Assembly: GCA_039636775.1 (NCBI GenBank)
Contig: CP143429.1
Span: 558,001-622,000, forward strand
DNA length: 64,000 nucleotides
From: Micrococcaceae bacterium Sec5.8
GTDB taxonomy: Bacteria; Actinomycetota; Actinomycetes; Actinomycetales; Micrococcaceae
Reading direction: 5' to 3'
The notes under the pieces: model-generated
Told to the model about the DNA's origin: nothing
The model's database searches: none
The model's input: only the letters and a program-made list of their open reading frames with translations
Position numbers and translations under genes: made by a program
In this document: positions 23,773-31,702 of the stretch, piece after piece
Numbering within the stretch: position 1 is the stretch's first letter
How the letters are laid out: each line of letters begins with the position of its first letter

Positions 23773-24585
23773 TCACATGCCGAGGGCGCGCTTCCGTTCC
23801 CTCAGCAGGGCTTCCAGCAGCTCGGAGACATAGACAGGGGCTTCGATCCGGAACTGCGCCTGGGTGAAATCCAGGCCCACTTTCACGCCGAGGTCCCCGG
23901 GCAGCAGGCTGGCCAAGGCGTCCTCGTCCGTGGTGTCGTCACCGGCGAACACCGTGGCAGTCGCACCGGTCGCCTGGCGCAGGAAGGTCACACCCTCCCC
24001 TTTGGACGCGTGGATCACCGAGGTCTCCAGCACGCGGTTGCCGGCCTTGAGGAAAACGCCGGGCTTGTCCTGCAGGACGGCCCGGGCTGCGGCGACGGCG
24101 TCCTCGGCGACGTCGTCCTCGGCCAGGCGGGTATGGAGGACGACGCCGGCCGGCTTGTCCTCCAGCAGTGTGCCCGGAGCTACCCCGACGATCCCCTCCA
24201 GCTCTTGCCGGACCTCGGCGAGCAACGCCCGGCGGGGTTCATCGAGTTCCAGTTTCGCGGAGCCGGGGCCCAGCCAGGCTTCAGCGCCGTGGCTTCCGAT
24301 CAGCAGCGTCTTCGCCGGGGGAAAGGCGACCGCCCGCAGGCTGTCCAGCGCCCGCCCGGAGATGAGGGCCGTCGTCGTCCGCGGCAGGTCGGCAAGCGCG
24401 GCAAAGGCTGCGGCGGAGCGGGGGAGGGCGCGGGCGTCGCCGGCGTGGTCCACGAGCGGTGCCATGGTGCCGTCAAAATCCATTGCCACCAGCAGCTGTT
24501 CGGTGCCGGCGACGCGGCGCAGCGCCTCCAGCAGCTCCGGGGAGAGCGAGAGTGGCGTCTGCCCGGGGGATGGGTCAGGAGTCAT
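23773..24585 (-). CDS. otsB: Trehalose-6-phosphate phosphatase
   Basis: 270 aa HAD-superfamily enzyme: motif I DFDGTMAP with Asp36/Asp38, motif II ALISGR, the conserved Lys in HASKGEGV, and motif IV FAGDDTTDEDAL. It removes phosphate from trehalose-6-phosphate. Its start overlaps the end of otsA by 11 nt, which suggests coupled synthesis of the two enzymes. Confidence 0.93.
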   Translation of the reverse strand: MTPDPSPGQTPLSLSPELLEALRRVAGTEQLLVAMDFDGTMAPLVDHAGDARALPRSAAAFAALADLPRTTTALISGRALDSLRAVAFPPAKTLLIGSHGAEAWLGPGSAKLELDEPRRALLAEVRQELEGIVGVAPGTLLEDKPAGVVLHTRLAEDDVAEDAVAAARAVLQDKPGVFLKAGNRVLETSVIHASKGEGVTFLRQATGATATVFAGDDTTDEDALASLLPGDLGVKVGLDFTQAQFRIEAPVYVSELLEALLRERKRALGM

Positions 24586-26089
24586 CGCGGATTACCTTCT
24601 CTTCGAGGGCGCTCAGGAAGTCCGAGGACCAGAGGTCGACGTCGTGATCGAGGATCTGTTTGCGCATCGCACGCATCCGGCGCCCCGCCTCGGCCGGCTG
24701 CATGTTGACGGCCCGCATGATGGTGTCCTTGAGGCCGTCGATGTCGTGCGGGTTCATCAGCAGCGCCTGCTTGAGCTGGTCTGCGGCACCGGCAAACTCG
24801 CTGAGCACCAGGGCGCCGTCGTTGTTGGTGCGGGCCGTGACGTATTCCTTGGCCACGAGGTTCATGCCGTCCCGCAAGGCGGTGACGAGCATGACGTCCG
24901 CTGCCAGGTACAGCGCCACCATCTCCTCGACGGGGTAGCTGTGGTTCAGGTAGCGCACGGCGGTGTTCTGCATGGTGTCGTACGTGCCGTTGATGTGGCC
25001 CACCGTGCCCTCCACTTCTTCGCGGAGGAGGCGGTACTGCTCCACCCGTTCCCGGCTGGGACTGGCGACCTGGATGAGGGCGGCATCTTCCACGGTGACC
25101 TTGCCGTCGGCCAGGAGTTCCTCGTAGGCCTTGAGCCGGTGCCGGATGCCCTTGGTGTAGTCGAGCCGGTCGACGCCGAGCAGGATGGTCTTCGGGTTTC
25201 CGAGGTCCCGGCGGATCTGCCGGGACCGTTCGACGATCTCAGGTTTCTGTGCGAGCTCGCTGATCTGCTTGACATCGATGGAAATGGGGAAGGCCTGGGC
25301 ACGGGCGATATGGGTGGTTTTCCCGTCGGAGCCCTTGACGTGGATTTGCTGCTGCTTGACGCTGGCCCCGAGGAAACGGCGGGCGGAGCGCATGAAGTTG
25401 CCGGCGTCGCTGGAGCGCTGGAAGCCGACCAGGTCAGCGCCCAGCAGTCCGTCGATGATGGCCCGGCGCCACGGCAGCTGGGCGAAGATCTCCGGCGGCG
25501 GAAAGGGAATGTGGTTGAAGAAGCCGATTTTCAGGTCCGCACGCGCCTCGCGGAGCATCTTCGGCACGAGCTGGAGCTGGTAGTCCTGGACCCACACCGT
25601 GGCGCCGGGGCCGGCGTGGTGGATGACGGCGTCCGCGAACCGGCGGTTGACCTTGCGGTAGGAGTCCCACCACGTCCGGTGGAACTCCGGCGGCGCGATC
25701 ACGTCGTGGTAGAGCGGCCAGAGCGTGGCGTTGGAGAAGCCCTCGTAGTAGAACTCGATGTCCTGGGTGCTCAGCTGGACCGGCACGAGGTCGATGCCGC
25801 CGTGGCTGAAAGGCTGGAGCTGCTCGTCCGGGGCGCCGTGCCAGCCCACCCACGCGCCGTCGGTCTTCGTCATCATCGGCGCAAGGGCAGTTACCAGGCC
25901 GCCGGGGGAGCGGCGCCAGCCGCCTTCGCAGCCGGGCTCGTCCGGGTCACAGCGGTCGACCGGCATGCGGTTGGAGACCACCATAAAGTCATATTGCGCG
26001 TTCGGATCGGTCTTGCTCGCGCCCTCGGACTTTGGATCCGGTTCGGCCTGTTTGGCTGCCTGCATTGGTGCCCCCTGGGGTTCGCTCAT
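24575..26089 (-). CDS. otsA: Trehalose-6-phosphate synthase (GT20)
   Basis: 504 aa. Typical OtsA motifs in order: VVSNRMPV, GGLVTAL, WVGWHG, the YHD and VWVQDYQLQLVP sugar-nucleotide segments, FFNHIPFPP, GVDRLDYTKGI, and the C-terminal RDGMNLVAKEYV and VLSEFAGA. Condenses a nucleoside diphosphate glucose with glucose-6-phosphate. The first 30 residues are a low-complexity, poorly conserved leader, so the start could be a few codons further in. It forms an operon with otsB and is divergent from the DsbA-like gene. Confidence 0.93.
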   Translation of the reverse strand: MSEPQGAPMQAAKQAEPDPKSEGASKTDPNAQYDFMVVSNRMPVDRCDPDEPGCEGGWRRSPGGLVTALAPMMTKTDGAWVGWHGAPDEQLQPFSHGGIDLVPVQLSTQDIEFYYEGFSNATLWPLYHDVIAPPEFHRTWWDSYRKVNRRFADAVIHHAGPGATVWVQDYQLQLVPKMLREARADLKIGFFNHIPFPPPEIFAQLPWRRAIIDGLLGADLVGFQRSSDAGNFMRSARRFLGASVKQQQIHVKGSDGKTTHIARAQAFPISIDVKQISELAQKPEIVERSRQIRRDLGNPKTILLGVDRLDYTKGIRHRLKAYEELLADGKVTVEDAALIQVASPSRERVEQYRLLREEVEGTVGHINGTYDTMQNTAVRYLNHSYPVEEMVALYLAADVMLVTALRDGMNLVAKEYVTARTNNDGALVLSEFAGAADQLKQALLMNPHDIDGLKDTIMRAVNMQPAEAGRRMRAMRKQILDHDVDLWSSDFLSALEEKVIRDDS

Positions 26090-26244
26090 GGCTTTTGTCC
26101 ACCCTAGCCGGGCGGAATCTTCTGGGCTATTCGTCCGTTAGGAGGCGGGGAGGAAAGTTGAAAGCGCAAGTTCCCAGTTTTCTCCCCTAAAATGATGAAC
26201 TGCCACCGAAGTGGATGTCACCGGCCGATCGACCCGAGGAACCA

Positions 26245-27135
26245 ATGAGCCCCGCTAACGACCCCCGTCAGTCCAAGTCAGAGCGAACTGCCGCGGCCCG
26301 CGAGAAAGCCCGTGAAATCCGTGAGGCGCAGCTGAAGAAGGAGAAGCGCAACAAGCTGCTGATTGGTTGGGGCATCGTTGCCGCCGTCGTGGCCATCATT
26401 GTGGTGGTGGCGCTGGTAGTGACCTCCAACATTCAAAAGAACGCTCCGGTCGCGGACGAGGGGCCAACACCCGCCAACGGCAACGTCTACGGCGGCGTGA
26501 CCCTCCTGGCGAACTCCGAGGTGGCCAAGACGGAGCCTGGCACAGTCAGGATCGCCGACCTGTCCGCTCCGGCGGAAACCCCGCCGGCTGAGATCACCGC
26601 CCCCGGCGCAGAGGCCGAGGCCGGTAAGCCGGTCAAGGTGGTCCTCTTCATCGACTTCATCTGCCCGGTCTGCAAAAACTTTGAGACCCAGTACAACGAG
26701 ACCCTCACGAAGCTCCGCAACGAGGGCAAGATCACCGTGGAATACCGTCCGCTGGGCTTCCTTGACACCCGCTCCACCACTAACTACTCCTCCCGTGCAG
26801 CCAACGCAGCGGCCTGCGTCGTGAACGAGTCGCCGGAGAAGTACGCCGACTTCGTCAACATGCTTTTCCAGAAGCAGCCTGCTGAAGGCAGCGCCGGTAT
26901 CTCCGATGCGGATCTGAAGAAGATGGCAACCGACGCCGGGGCCAAAAGCATCGACACCTGCGTGGACGGGAAGACGTACCGCCCGTGGGTCAAATACGCC
27001 ACCCAGCAGGCCGCATCCATCGGTGTGACCGGAACGCCGACGGTCCTGGTCGAAGGCAAGCAGTGGGGCAAGGGCGACAGTGCCCAGACCCCGTTCGATC
27101 AGTTCCTGCAGGCCGCCATCGACGCCAAGAAGTAA
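26245..27135 (+). CDS. Membrane-anchored DsbA-family thioredoxin-like protein
   Basis: 296 aa. A lysine/arginine-rich cytoplasmic helix (about 10-37), one membrane segment (about 38-60), a linker rich in Pro and Ala, then a DsbA-like domain with active site CPVC (Cys140, Cys143) and the cis-proline segment GVTGTPTVLV. Acts outside the membrane in thiol-disulfide exchange of secreted proteins; redox partners are not known here. The ATG at 26245 has GAGGA 6 nt upstream; an ATG 10 codons earlier is the alternative start. Confidence 0.88.
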   Translation: MSPANDPRQSKSERTAAAREKAREIREAQLKKEKRNKLLIGWGIVAAVVAIIVVVALVVTSNIQKNAPVADEGPTPANGNVYGGVTLLANSEVAKTEPGTVRIADLSAPAETPPAEITAPGAEAEAGKPVKVVLFIDFICPVCKNFETQYNETLTKLRNEGKITVEYRPLGFLDTRSTTNYSSRAANAAACVVNESPEKYADFVNMLFQKQPAEGSAGISDADLKKMATDAGAKSIDTCVDGKTYRPWVKYATQQAASIGVTGTPTVLVEGKQWGKGDSAQTPFDQFLQAAIDAKK

Positions 27136-27156
27136 CCGGAAGCCCTGCCGGCAAAC

Positions 27157-27199
27157 AACAGGCCCGGTTCCGGATTCTTCCGGAGCCGGGCCTGTTTTT
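27157..27199 (+). terminator. Terminator of the DsbA-like gene
   Basis: 17-bp stem with one G-U pair (aacaggcccggttccgg with ccggagccgggcctgtt), loop attctt, followed by a T-run. Classical intrinsic terminator. Confidence 0.93.
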
Positions 27200-27240
27200 A
27201 TCCCCGGGCCGATCGTGGGCTAACCTTATCTAGCGCACTT

Positions 27241-27276
27241 GCGCCAGGCCCGCGCGGCCCGGCGCGGGCCTGGCGC
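27241..27276 (+). other. Perfect GC-rich hairpin just before tRNA-Thr
   Basis: 15-bp perfect inverted repeat (gcgccaggcccgcgc with gcgcgggcctggcgc), 6-nt loop, ending 6 nt before the tRNA 5' end. No T-run follows. Role unknown. Confidence 0.85.
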
Positions 27277-27282
27277 AGGAAT

Positions 27283-27356
27283 GCCTCCTTAGCTCAGTTG
27301 GCCAGAGCACCGCTCTTGTAAAGCGGGGGTCGTCGGTTCGAATCCGACAGGGGGCC
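27283..27356 (+). tRNA. tRNA-Thr(TGT)
   Basis: Cloverleaf: acceptor GCCTCCT pairs with AGGGGGC (one G-U), D arm GCTC/GAGC, anticodon stem CCGCT/AGCGG with loop cttgtaa giving anticodon TGT, T arm GTCGG-TTCGAAT-CCGAC. CCA appears to be encoded at 27357-27359. Confidence 0.93.
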
Positions 27357-27361
27357 CCACG

Positions 27362-27405
27362 AACCCCTCCGTTCCGGTGATGTCGCCCGGAACGGAGGGG
27401 TTTTT
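27362..27405 (+). terminator. tRNA-Thr terminator
   Basis: 16-bp perfect stem (aacccctccgttccgg with ccggaacggaggggtt), 9-nt loop, then a run of five T. Confidence 0.92.
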
Positions 27406-27663
27406 CGTGCAGGAGTGCTGATGCTTTGTCCGGATCGAGCCGCAAGGCCAGTCTCGATCCTCCCTGCGGATGATCCAACGCGACGCCCATCACCTTGGAG
27501 CCCACCGTGGCCAAAAATCGGGAAAGTGTGGAGAATGTCCGTAGCATTGCGATGCCGCATCTCCGTACTTAGGCATCCGACACTTAGGCATCCGATGCCG
27601 GATCTGTTGGGCAACATGGCCACCCGGGACAACCCGTGGGCCAGCAACAGTTGGGGGAACACC

Positions 27664-28569
27664 ATGACCGAAAGACGCCGACGCCGGTGCCCAGCTACCG
27701 CGTTCACTGCCGCCGCGTTCAGTGCCACCGCGTTCACTGTCGCCGCCCTTCTCTCCGGCTGCGCCGCCGCGTCAACCGAACCCGGTGCCGCCAGCACCAC
27801 CGGAACCTCCGCTCCGGCCGGTGTGCCCGCCCCTGGCAGTACCCCTGCGTCGTCCACGGCCGGAATCCCGGCCGCCGCATCCGCCCCCGCCGCATCCGCC
27901 CCCGCCGGAGCGGCCCGGGCGAGCTTGAAAGACAGCGCTCCCTTCCAAGCCCTGACAGCCGAGCAGCAATCCAGGGTCAGTGCTTTGGAGGCCATGGACG
28001 TGGCCGCGTTCCAACAGCAGAGCCGCGACGACCAGCTGGCCTACGGGGCCTTCCTTCGCGAGGTGTATCCGGGGGGCGCCGTTGCGGGGGCGGCCGGCAA
28101 CAGCCCGGACCCCAAGCTCCCGGCCGCCAGGAAGGTGTCCAGCTCGGACACCGGAGAGCAGGTGGTCAATGACCAGCTCCTGAAGGCGGCGACGGCGATG
28201 GCCGCGGGCGGAAACTACGCGAAGATGGCTCCGATCCGCGTCTCACCGCTCTTTACCGGGGCCTACGCGGACGTTTCCTCGGTTCCCGCAGCCACCGGCG
28301 CACTCGACGCCTCCGGGCTCCCGGAATCAACGGGCATGACGGTGGAGGACGAATCCAATACGTTCCTCCCCATGGACGGGTCCTGGGAGGAGCTCACGTT
28401 CAAGATTGTCCAGATGCGCAGCACGTCGACCGGGGCCCGCACCCAGTTCTGGTTCGCGTACACCCCGTTCATGAACATCCACGGGGAACAGGACGGCGTG
28501 TGGATTCTGATGTTCAAGGCCGGGGAATCCCAGGAAAAATGGGTACCCGATCTGTCCGTGATCGACTGA
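27664..28569 (+). CDS. Putative secreted lipoprotein
   Basis: 301 aa, function not recognised. The ATG at 27664 follows GGGGGAA and starts a signal peptide: an Arg-rich n-region, a hydrophobic Ala/Phe/Thr stretch, and lipobox LLSGC. A long Ala/Pro/Ser/Thr linker (about 35-85) would tether a globular domain of about 210 residues, which contains DSAPFQALTAEQQSRV and ends EKWVPDLSVID. The 250-nt upstream gap holds a 14-nt direct repeat (see findings). Extending the frame upstream would remove the signal peptide. Confidence 0.7.
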   Translation: MTERRRRRCPATAFTAAAFSATAFTVAALLSGCAAASTEPGAASTTGTSAPAGVPAPGSTPASSTAGIPAAASAPAASAPAGAARASLKDSAPFQALTAEQQSRVSALEAMDVAAFQQQSRDDQLAYGAFLREVYPGGAVAGAAGNSPDPKLPAARKVSSSDTGEQVVNDQLLKAATAMAAGGNYAKMAPIRVSPLFTGAYADVSSVPAATGALDASGLPESTGMTVEDESNTFLPMDGSWEELTFKIVQMRSTSTGARTQFWFAYTPFMNIHGEQDGVWILMFKAGESQEKWVPDLSVID

Positions 28570-28658
28570 ACGGACCTGTTCGCGGCCCAGCGCACGGACG
28601 CCGGCGAGCGGGCCGTTAGGCCCTAGTCCGCGGAAACCGCACGACAGAGTCTGGGCGT

Positions 28659-29147
28659 ATGACTGAATCGACTCCGGAAACAACACCGGACATCAAGTCC
28701 ACCCAGCTCCAGGAACAGCCGACGGCGGTGCTGCGCGAGACCGTCCCCATGACGGAGTTGCGCGGGTTCTTCGACCGGGCCTACGGGTTGGTGTCCGCGG
28801 CCGCCGAACAACAGCACGTCCAGCTGGCAGGGCCGCCGTTCGCGATGTACCGCGGAATGCCGACCGACGTCGTCGACGTCGAGGCGGGCTTCCCCGTGGC
28901 GGCGCCGTTTCCCGGCGGAAGCGACGGCGGGGTGACCGCGGGAACCCTCCCGTCCGGCCGGGCCTTCCAAGCCATGCACGTGGGTCCGTACGAGTCGCTC
29001 CCGGAAACATACAGCGCGGTGATGGCCAGGATGCAGGCCGACGGAGCCGCCCCCGGCGATGCCATGTGGGAGTACTACCTCAGCGATCCTGCGGCGGAGC
29101 CTGACCCGGCGAAGTGGAAAACGCTCATCGTCTGGCCGGTCGCCTGA
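28659..29147 (+). CDS. GyrI-like small-molecule-binding domain protein
   Basis: 162 aa, a single GyrI-like (AraC effector-binding) domain: IKSTQLQEQPTAVLRETVPM at the start, GPPFAMYRG, the conserved LPSGRAFQAMHVGPYESL, and a terminal strand KTLIVWPVA. Such stand-alone domains bind or hydrolyse small molecules, or inhibit gyrase in the case of SbmC. There is no DNA-binding domain. It may be transcribed separately from its neighbours; the ligand is unknown. Confidence 0.8.
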   Translation: MTESTPETTPDIKSTQLQEQPTAVLRETVPMTELRGFFDRAYGLVSAAAEQQHVQLAGPPFAMYRGMPTDVVDVEAGFPVAAPFPGGSDGGVTAGTLPSGRAFQAMHVGPYESLPETYSAVMARMQADGAAPGDAMWEYYLSDPAAEPDPAKWKTLIVWPVA

Positions 29148-29280
29148 ACGGCCGGCTCCGGGGTTTCCGACGCAAAGTGTCGGGTTGGCCACACTTTTCC
29201 TCGACTGCGGGCATAATGTCCTAAACTGCTTCACTGAGGTGCCTGAATTGGCGCTGCGCAGCAACGAAAGTGAACCCCAC

Positions 29281-29583
29281 ATGGCAACCGATTACGACGC
29301 ACCCCGCAAGACCGAAGAAGAGTCTCCGGCCGAATCGTTGGAGGCCCTTCAGGCATCCCGCGGCGGCGGCGCCCAGACCGCTGTGATCGACGTCGACGAG
29401 AACGATACCGCCGAAGGCATCGACCTGCCCGGCGCCGATCTCTCCGGTGAAGAGCTGACGGTCATTGTTGTTCCCGAGCAGTCCGATGAATTCACCTGTT
29501 CCTCCTGCTTCCTGGTCCGTCACCGGTCGCAGGTGGCCAAGGAAAAGAACGGCCTGAAGTTCTGCCGCGATTGCGAAGGCTAG
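29281..29583 (+). CDS. DUF4193 family protein
   Basis: 100 aa. It starts MATDYDAPRKTEEES and has a conserved acidic middle, with GEELTVIVVPEQSDEFTCSSCFL and a final CRDCEG: two CxxC pairs that could form a zinc ribbon. The family is nearly universal in actinobacteria and of unknown function. Start chosen at the ATG that gives the family N terminus; an upstream -10-like CATAAT (29212-29217) fits a promoter in the 133-nt gap. Confidence 0.85.
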   Translation: MATDYDAPRKTEEESPAESLEALQASRGGGAQTAVIDVDENDTAEGIDLPGADLSGEELTVIVVPEQSDEFTCSSCFLVRHRSQVAKEKNGLKFCRDCEG

Positions 29584-29640
29584 GGGACCTTCCACCGCGC
29601 ACCACCGCTTCACTGCACTGACGCAACACAGCAACGCACC

Positions 29641-29677
29641 GCGAAGCGCCGGACCCGCTGGAGGACCGGCGCTTCGC
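29641..29677 (+). terminator. Terminator-like hairpin after the DUF4193 gene
   Basis: 12-bp perfect stem (gcgaagcgccgg with ccggcgcttcgc), 13-nt loop, followed by cgtttc. The U-tract is weak. Confidence 0.7.
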
Positions 29678-29840
29678 CGTTTCACCGGCCCTGCCACTCC
29701 CGCGGACGACGGCGGTGCAACCGTTCCGTGACCGGCTCCGCCCCGGTCTAACGCTTCGACGCCGATGGAGCTGGCCCCTCGATTCAGCCCCTCAACGCTC
29801 GTACTCTGGAGTTATCTCAACTCTCGGGGGGCGGCCCACA

Positions 29841-30386
29841 ATGAAGAAGTTCCGGGTATGGCTGATAGCGGTCCTGATGGCGGTCGGATCGGGGCTGGTG
29901 GCGCCTGGCCCTGCGTCGGCGGCCCCCTACTGCGGACTGGTGTGGGGATCGCTCAGCAAAGCGGACCCGGCCATGAGCCAGGCCCAGGTGAGAAATGTCC
30001 GCACCGGCCAGCACTACTGCTTTGACCGGCTGGTCATCGACCTCAATGGGCCGGTGGGCGGTTACACCGTCCGGTACGTTCCGCAGGTGACGCAGGACGG
30101 CTCGGGCCTTCCTGTTCCGCTGCGCGGCCAGGCGTTCCTCCAGGTCACAGTTAACGCCCCGGCCTATGACAGCAACGGCGCCGCCACGTACAGCCCGGCG
30201 GATCCGAAGGAACTCAGTGACCTCACCGGCTACCAGACGTTCCGGCAGGTGGCCTGGGCGGGCAGCTTTGAAGGGTATTCCAGCCTCGGTATCGGCGTCC
30301 GGGCCCGGCTGCCGTTCCAGGTGTTCGCCTTGGCAGGTCCGGACGCGGGCTCACGGTTGGTGATCGACGTCGCGCATTTCTGGTGA
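29841..30386 (+). CDS. Secreted AMIN-like domain protein
   Basis: 181 aa. Signal peptide MKKFRVWLIAVLMAVGSGL with probable cleavage after ASA (near residue 27). The mature part has two cysteines (PYCGLVWGS, HYCFDRLVID) and a beta-rich core with FDRLVIDLNG and GIGVRARLPFQVFALAG, matching the AMIN-like domain of actinobacterial secreted proteins, thought to bind cell-wall polymers. It lies directly beside the flagellar cluster but is convergent with fliW, with no sign of co-regulation. Confidence 0.75.
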   Translation: MKKFRVWLIAVLMAVGSGLVAPGPASAAPYCGLVWGSLSKADPAMSQAQVRNVRTGQHYCFDRLVIDLNGPVGGYTVRYVPQVTQDGSGLPVPLRGQAFLQVTVNAPAYDSNGAATYSPADPKELSDLTGYQTFRQVAWAGSFEGYSSLGIGVRARLPFQVFALAGPDAGSRLVIDVAHFW

Positions 30387-30408
30387 GCCGCGCTCGCGGA
30401 GAAAAGCG

Positions 30409-30816
30409 TCAGAGCGAGCTGAGGTCGGCCCGGAGCGGGTAGTCGCGGCCGTCCAGGACCAGCTGGGTGCAGCGGCGGTTGGCCGGGTTGAGCACCACCG
30501 GGGCCATCAGGTTCACGGTGGTCCCGCCGGCGGAGTGATTGATCACCACGAGCACCTGGGGTGTCCCGCCGGGCTCTACGTCCAGGGCTTCCAGTACGGC
30601 GGCAGGCACGGGCGGGGCGTAAGCCGGCACAAACACGGCGGCGTCCGCGAGGAACAGCCGGAGCGGGACGGGCGAACCTGCCTCCAGCGCGTAGAGCCCG
30701 GCGGCGCCGTCGACGCTGCGCAGGGTAAAGTCCCGCACGCTTTCCAGACCCGGCATGGGTGCGGTGAACGTCACGGGCGTGTTGGTCACGGGTGCATCAG
30801 CCACCGGCGTGTTCAT
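30409..30816 (-). CDS. fliW: Flagellar assembly factor FliW
   Basis: 135 aa. The FliW core shows MPGLESVRDFTLRSVD, GLYALEAGSPVPLRLFLAD and VLVVINHSAGGTTVNLMAPVVLNPANRRCTQLVL-type strands. In Bacillus subtilis FliW binds flagellin and, when free, CsrA, blocking CsrA repression of flagellin translation. Both partners are encoded in this window (fliC and csrA). It is the last gene of flgN-flgK-flgL-fliW and overlaps flgL by 4 nt. Confidence 0.88.
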   Translation of the reverse strand: MNTPVADAPVTNTPVTFTAPMPGLESVRDFTLRSVDGAAGLYALEAGSPVPLRLFLADAAVFVPAYAPPVPAAVLEALDVEPGGTPQVLVVINHSAGGTTVNLMAPVVLNPANRRCTQLVLDGRDYPLRADLSSL

Positions 30817-31700
30817 CGCAGGAAGTCCATCAGGGTGGGCTGCAGAACCCGGGCCGTGGCGGCGAGGGCCACCTGGTAATTGGTCTCCTGGAGTTTCAGG
30901 TCCATGATGACGCTGCTGAGATCTGCCTTTTCAATGCCATTGCGCTTGGCGTCCAAGGTGGCCTCCAATTCTGTGTTGACGGATCCGGCGCGTTCCAGCT
31001 GCGCCTGTCGTGTTCCTATTTCAGCACGTCCGGAGATGACGGTGGACAAGACCGCGTCCACGTCCTGCAGCTTCGGAGTGATGTCGCCGCCGGCCCGCAG
31101 GGTGGCAGCCATGCCGCTGACCAGTGTGAAGACGGACGTGGTGCCCGCACCAAAGATCTTCGCCCCGTCGGCATCGACCCGGACTGTCTGGCCGGCGCTG
31201 ATGCGCCGTTCCACCGAGCCGTTAGCGGACCCGTTGTAGGTGGACGGGTCAGCGGGGCCAAAGGCGACCGCGGCGTCGGAACTGCCGGCGAAGATGTTGC
31301 GGCCCGACTGCTTCGCGTTGGCGGTGGCGAGCAGATCCTGGTTCAAACCGTCCAGCTGGGACGCGATGGCGTCCTTGCCGGCCTTGTTCAACGTTCCGTT
31401 GCCGGCCTGGACTGTCAGGTCGCGGATCTTGTTGAGCAGGTTGTTGGCGTTCTCCAGAGCCAAATCGGCCGCGTCGAGCCAGCGCCCGCCGTCGTCAATG
31501 TTGCGGCCATACTGGGCGTTGGCAGCGAGCTCGGCGCGGGTACGGAGGGCTTCTCCGGTGGCGGCAGGATCGTCGGAGGGACGCGAGATTTTGTTCAGCG
31601 ACGTAGCTTTTTCCTGCAGCCCGGCCAGCCGGGACTGTTGGGTCTGCAGCGTGCGCTGGGCGGTGGTGCTCATGGTCAGGTTCGTGACGCGGTTCAGCAT
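30813..31700 (-). CDS. flgL: Flagellar hook-filament junction protein FlgL
   Basis: 295 aa. The N-terminal coiled-coil region is TTAQRTLQTQQSRLAGLQEKATSLNKISRPSDDP-like with the typical GEALRTRAELAANAQY continuation, and the C terminus DLKLQETNYQVALAATARVLQPTLMDFL is flagellin-like. Export substrate that joins hook and filament. Its start is 2 nt after the flgK stop. Confidence 0.93.
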   Translation of the reverse strand: MLNRVTNLTMSTTAQRTLQTQQSRLAGLQEKATSLNKISRPSDDPAATGEALRTRAELAANAQYGRNIDDGGRWLDAADLALENANNLLNKIRDLTVQAGNGTLNKAGKDAIASQLDGLNQDLLATANAKQSGRNIFAGSSDAAVAFGPADPSTYNGSANGSVERRISAGQTVRVDADGAKIFGAGTTSVFTLVSGMAATLRAGGDITPKLQDVDAVLSTVISGRAEIGTRQAQLERAGSVNTELEATLDAKRNGIEKADLSSVIMDLKLQETNYQVALAATARVLQPTLMDFLR

Positions 31701-31702
31701 GG

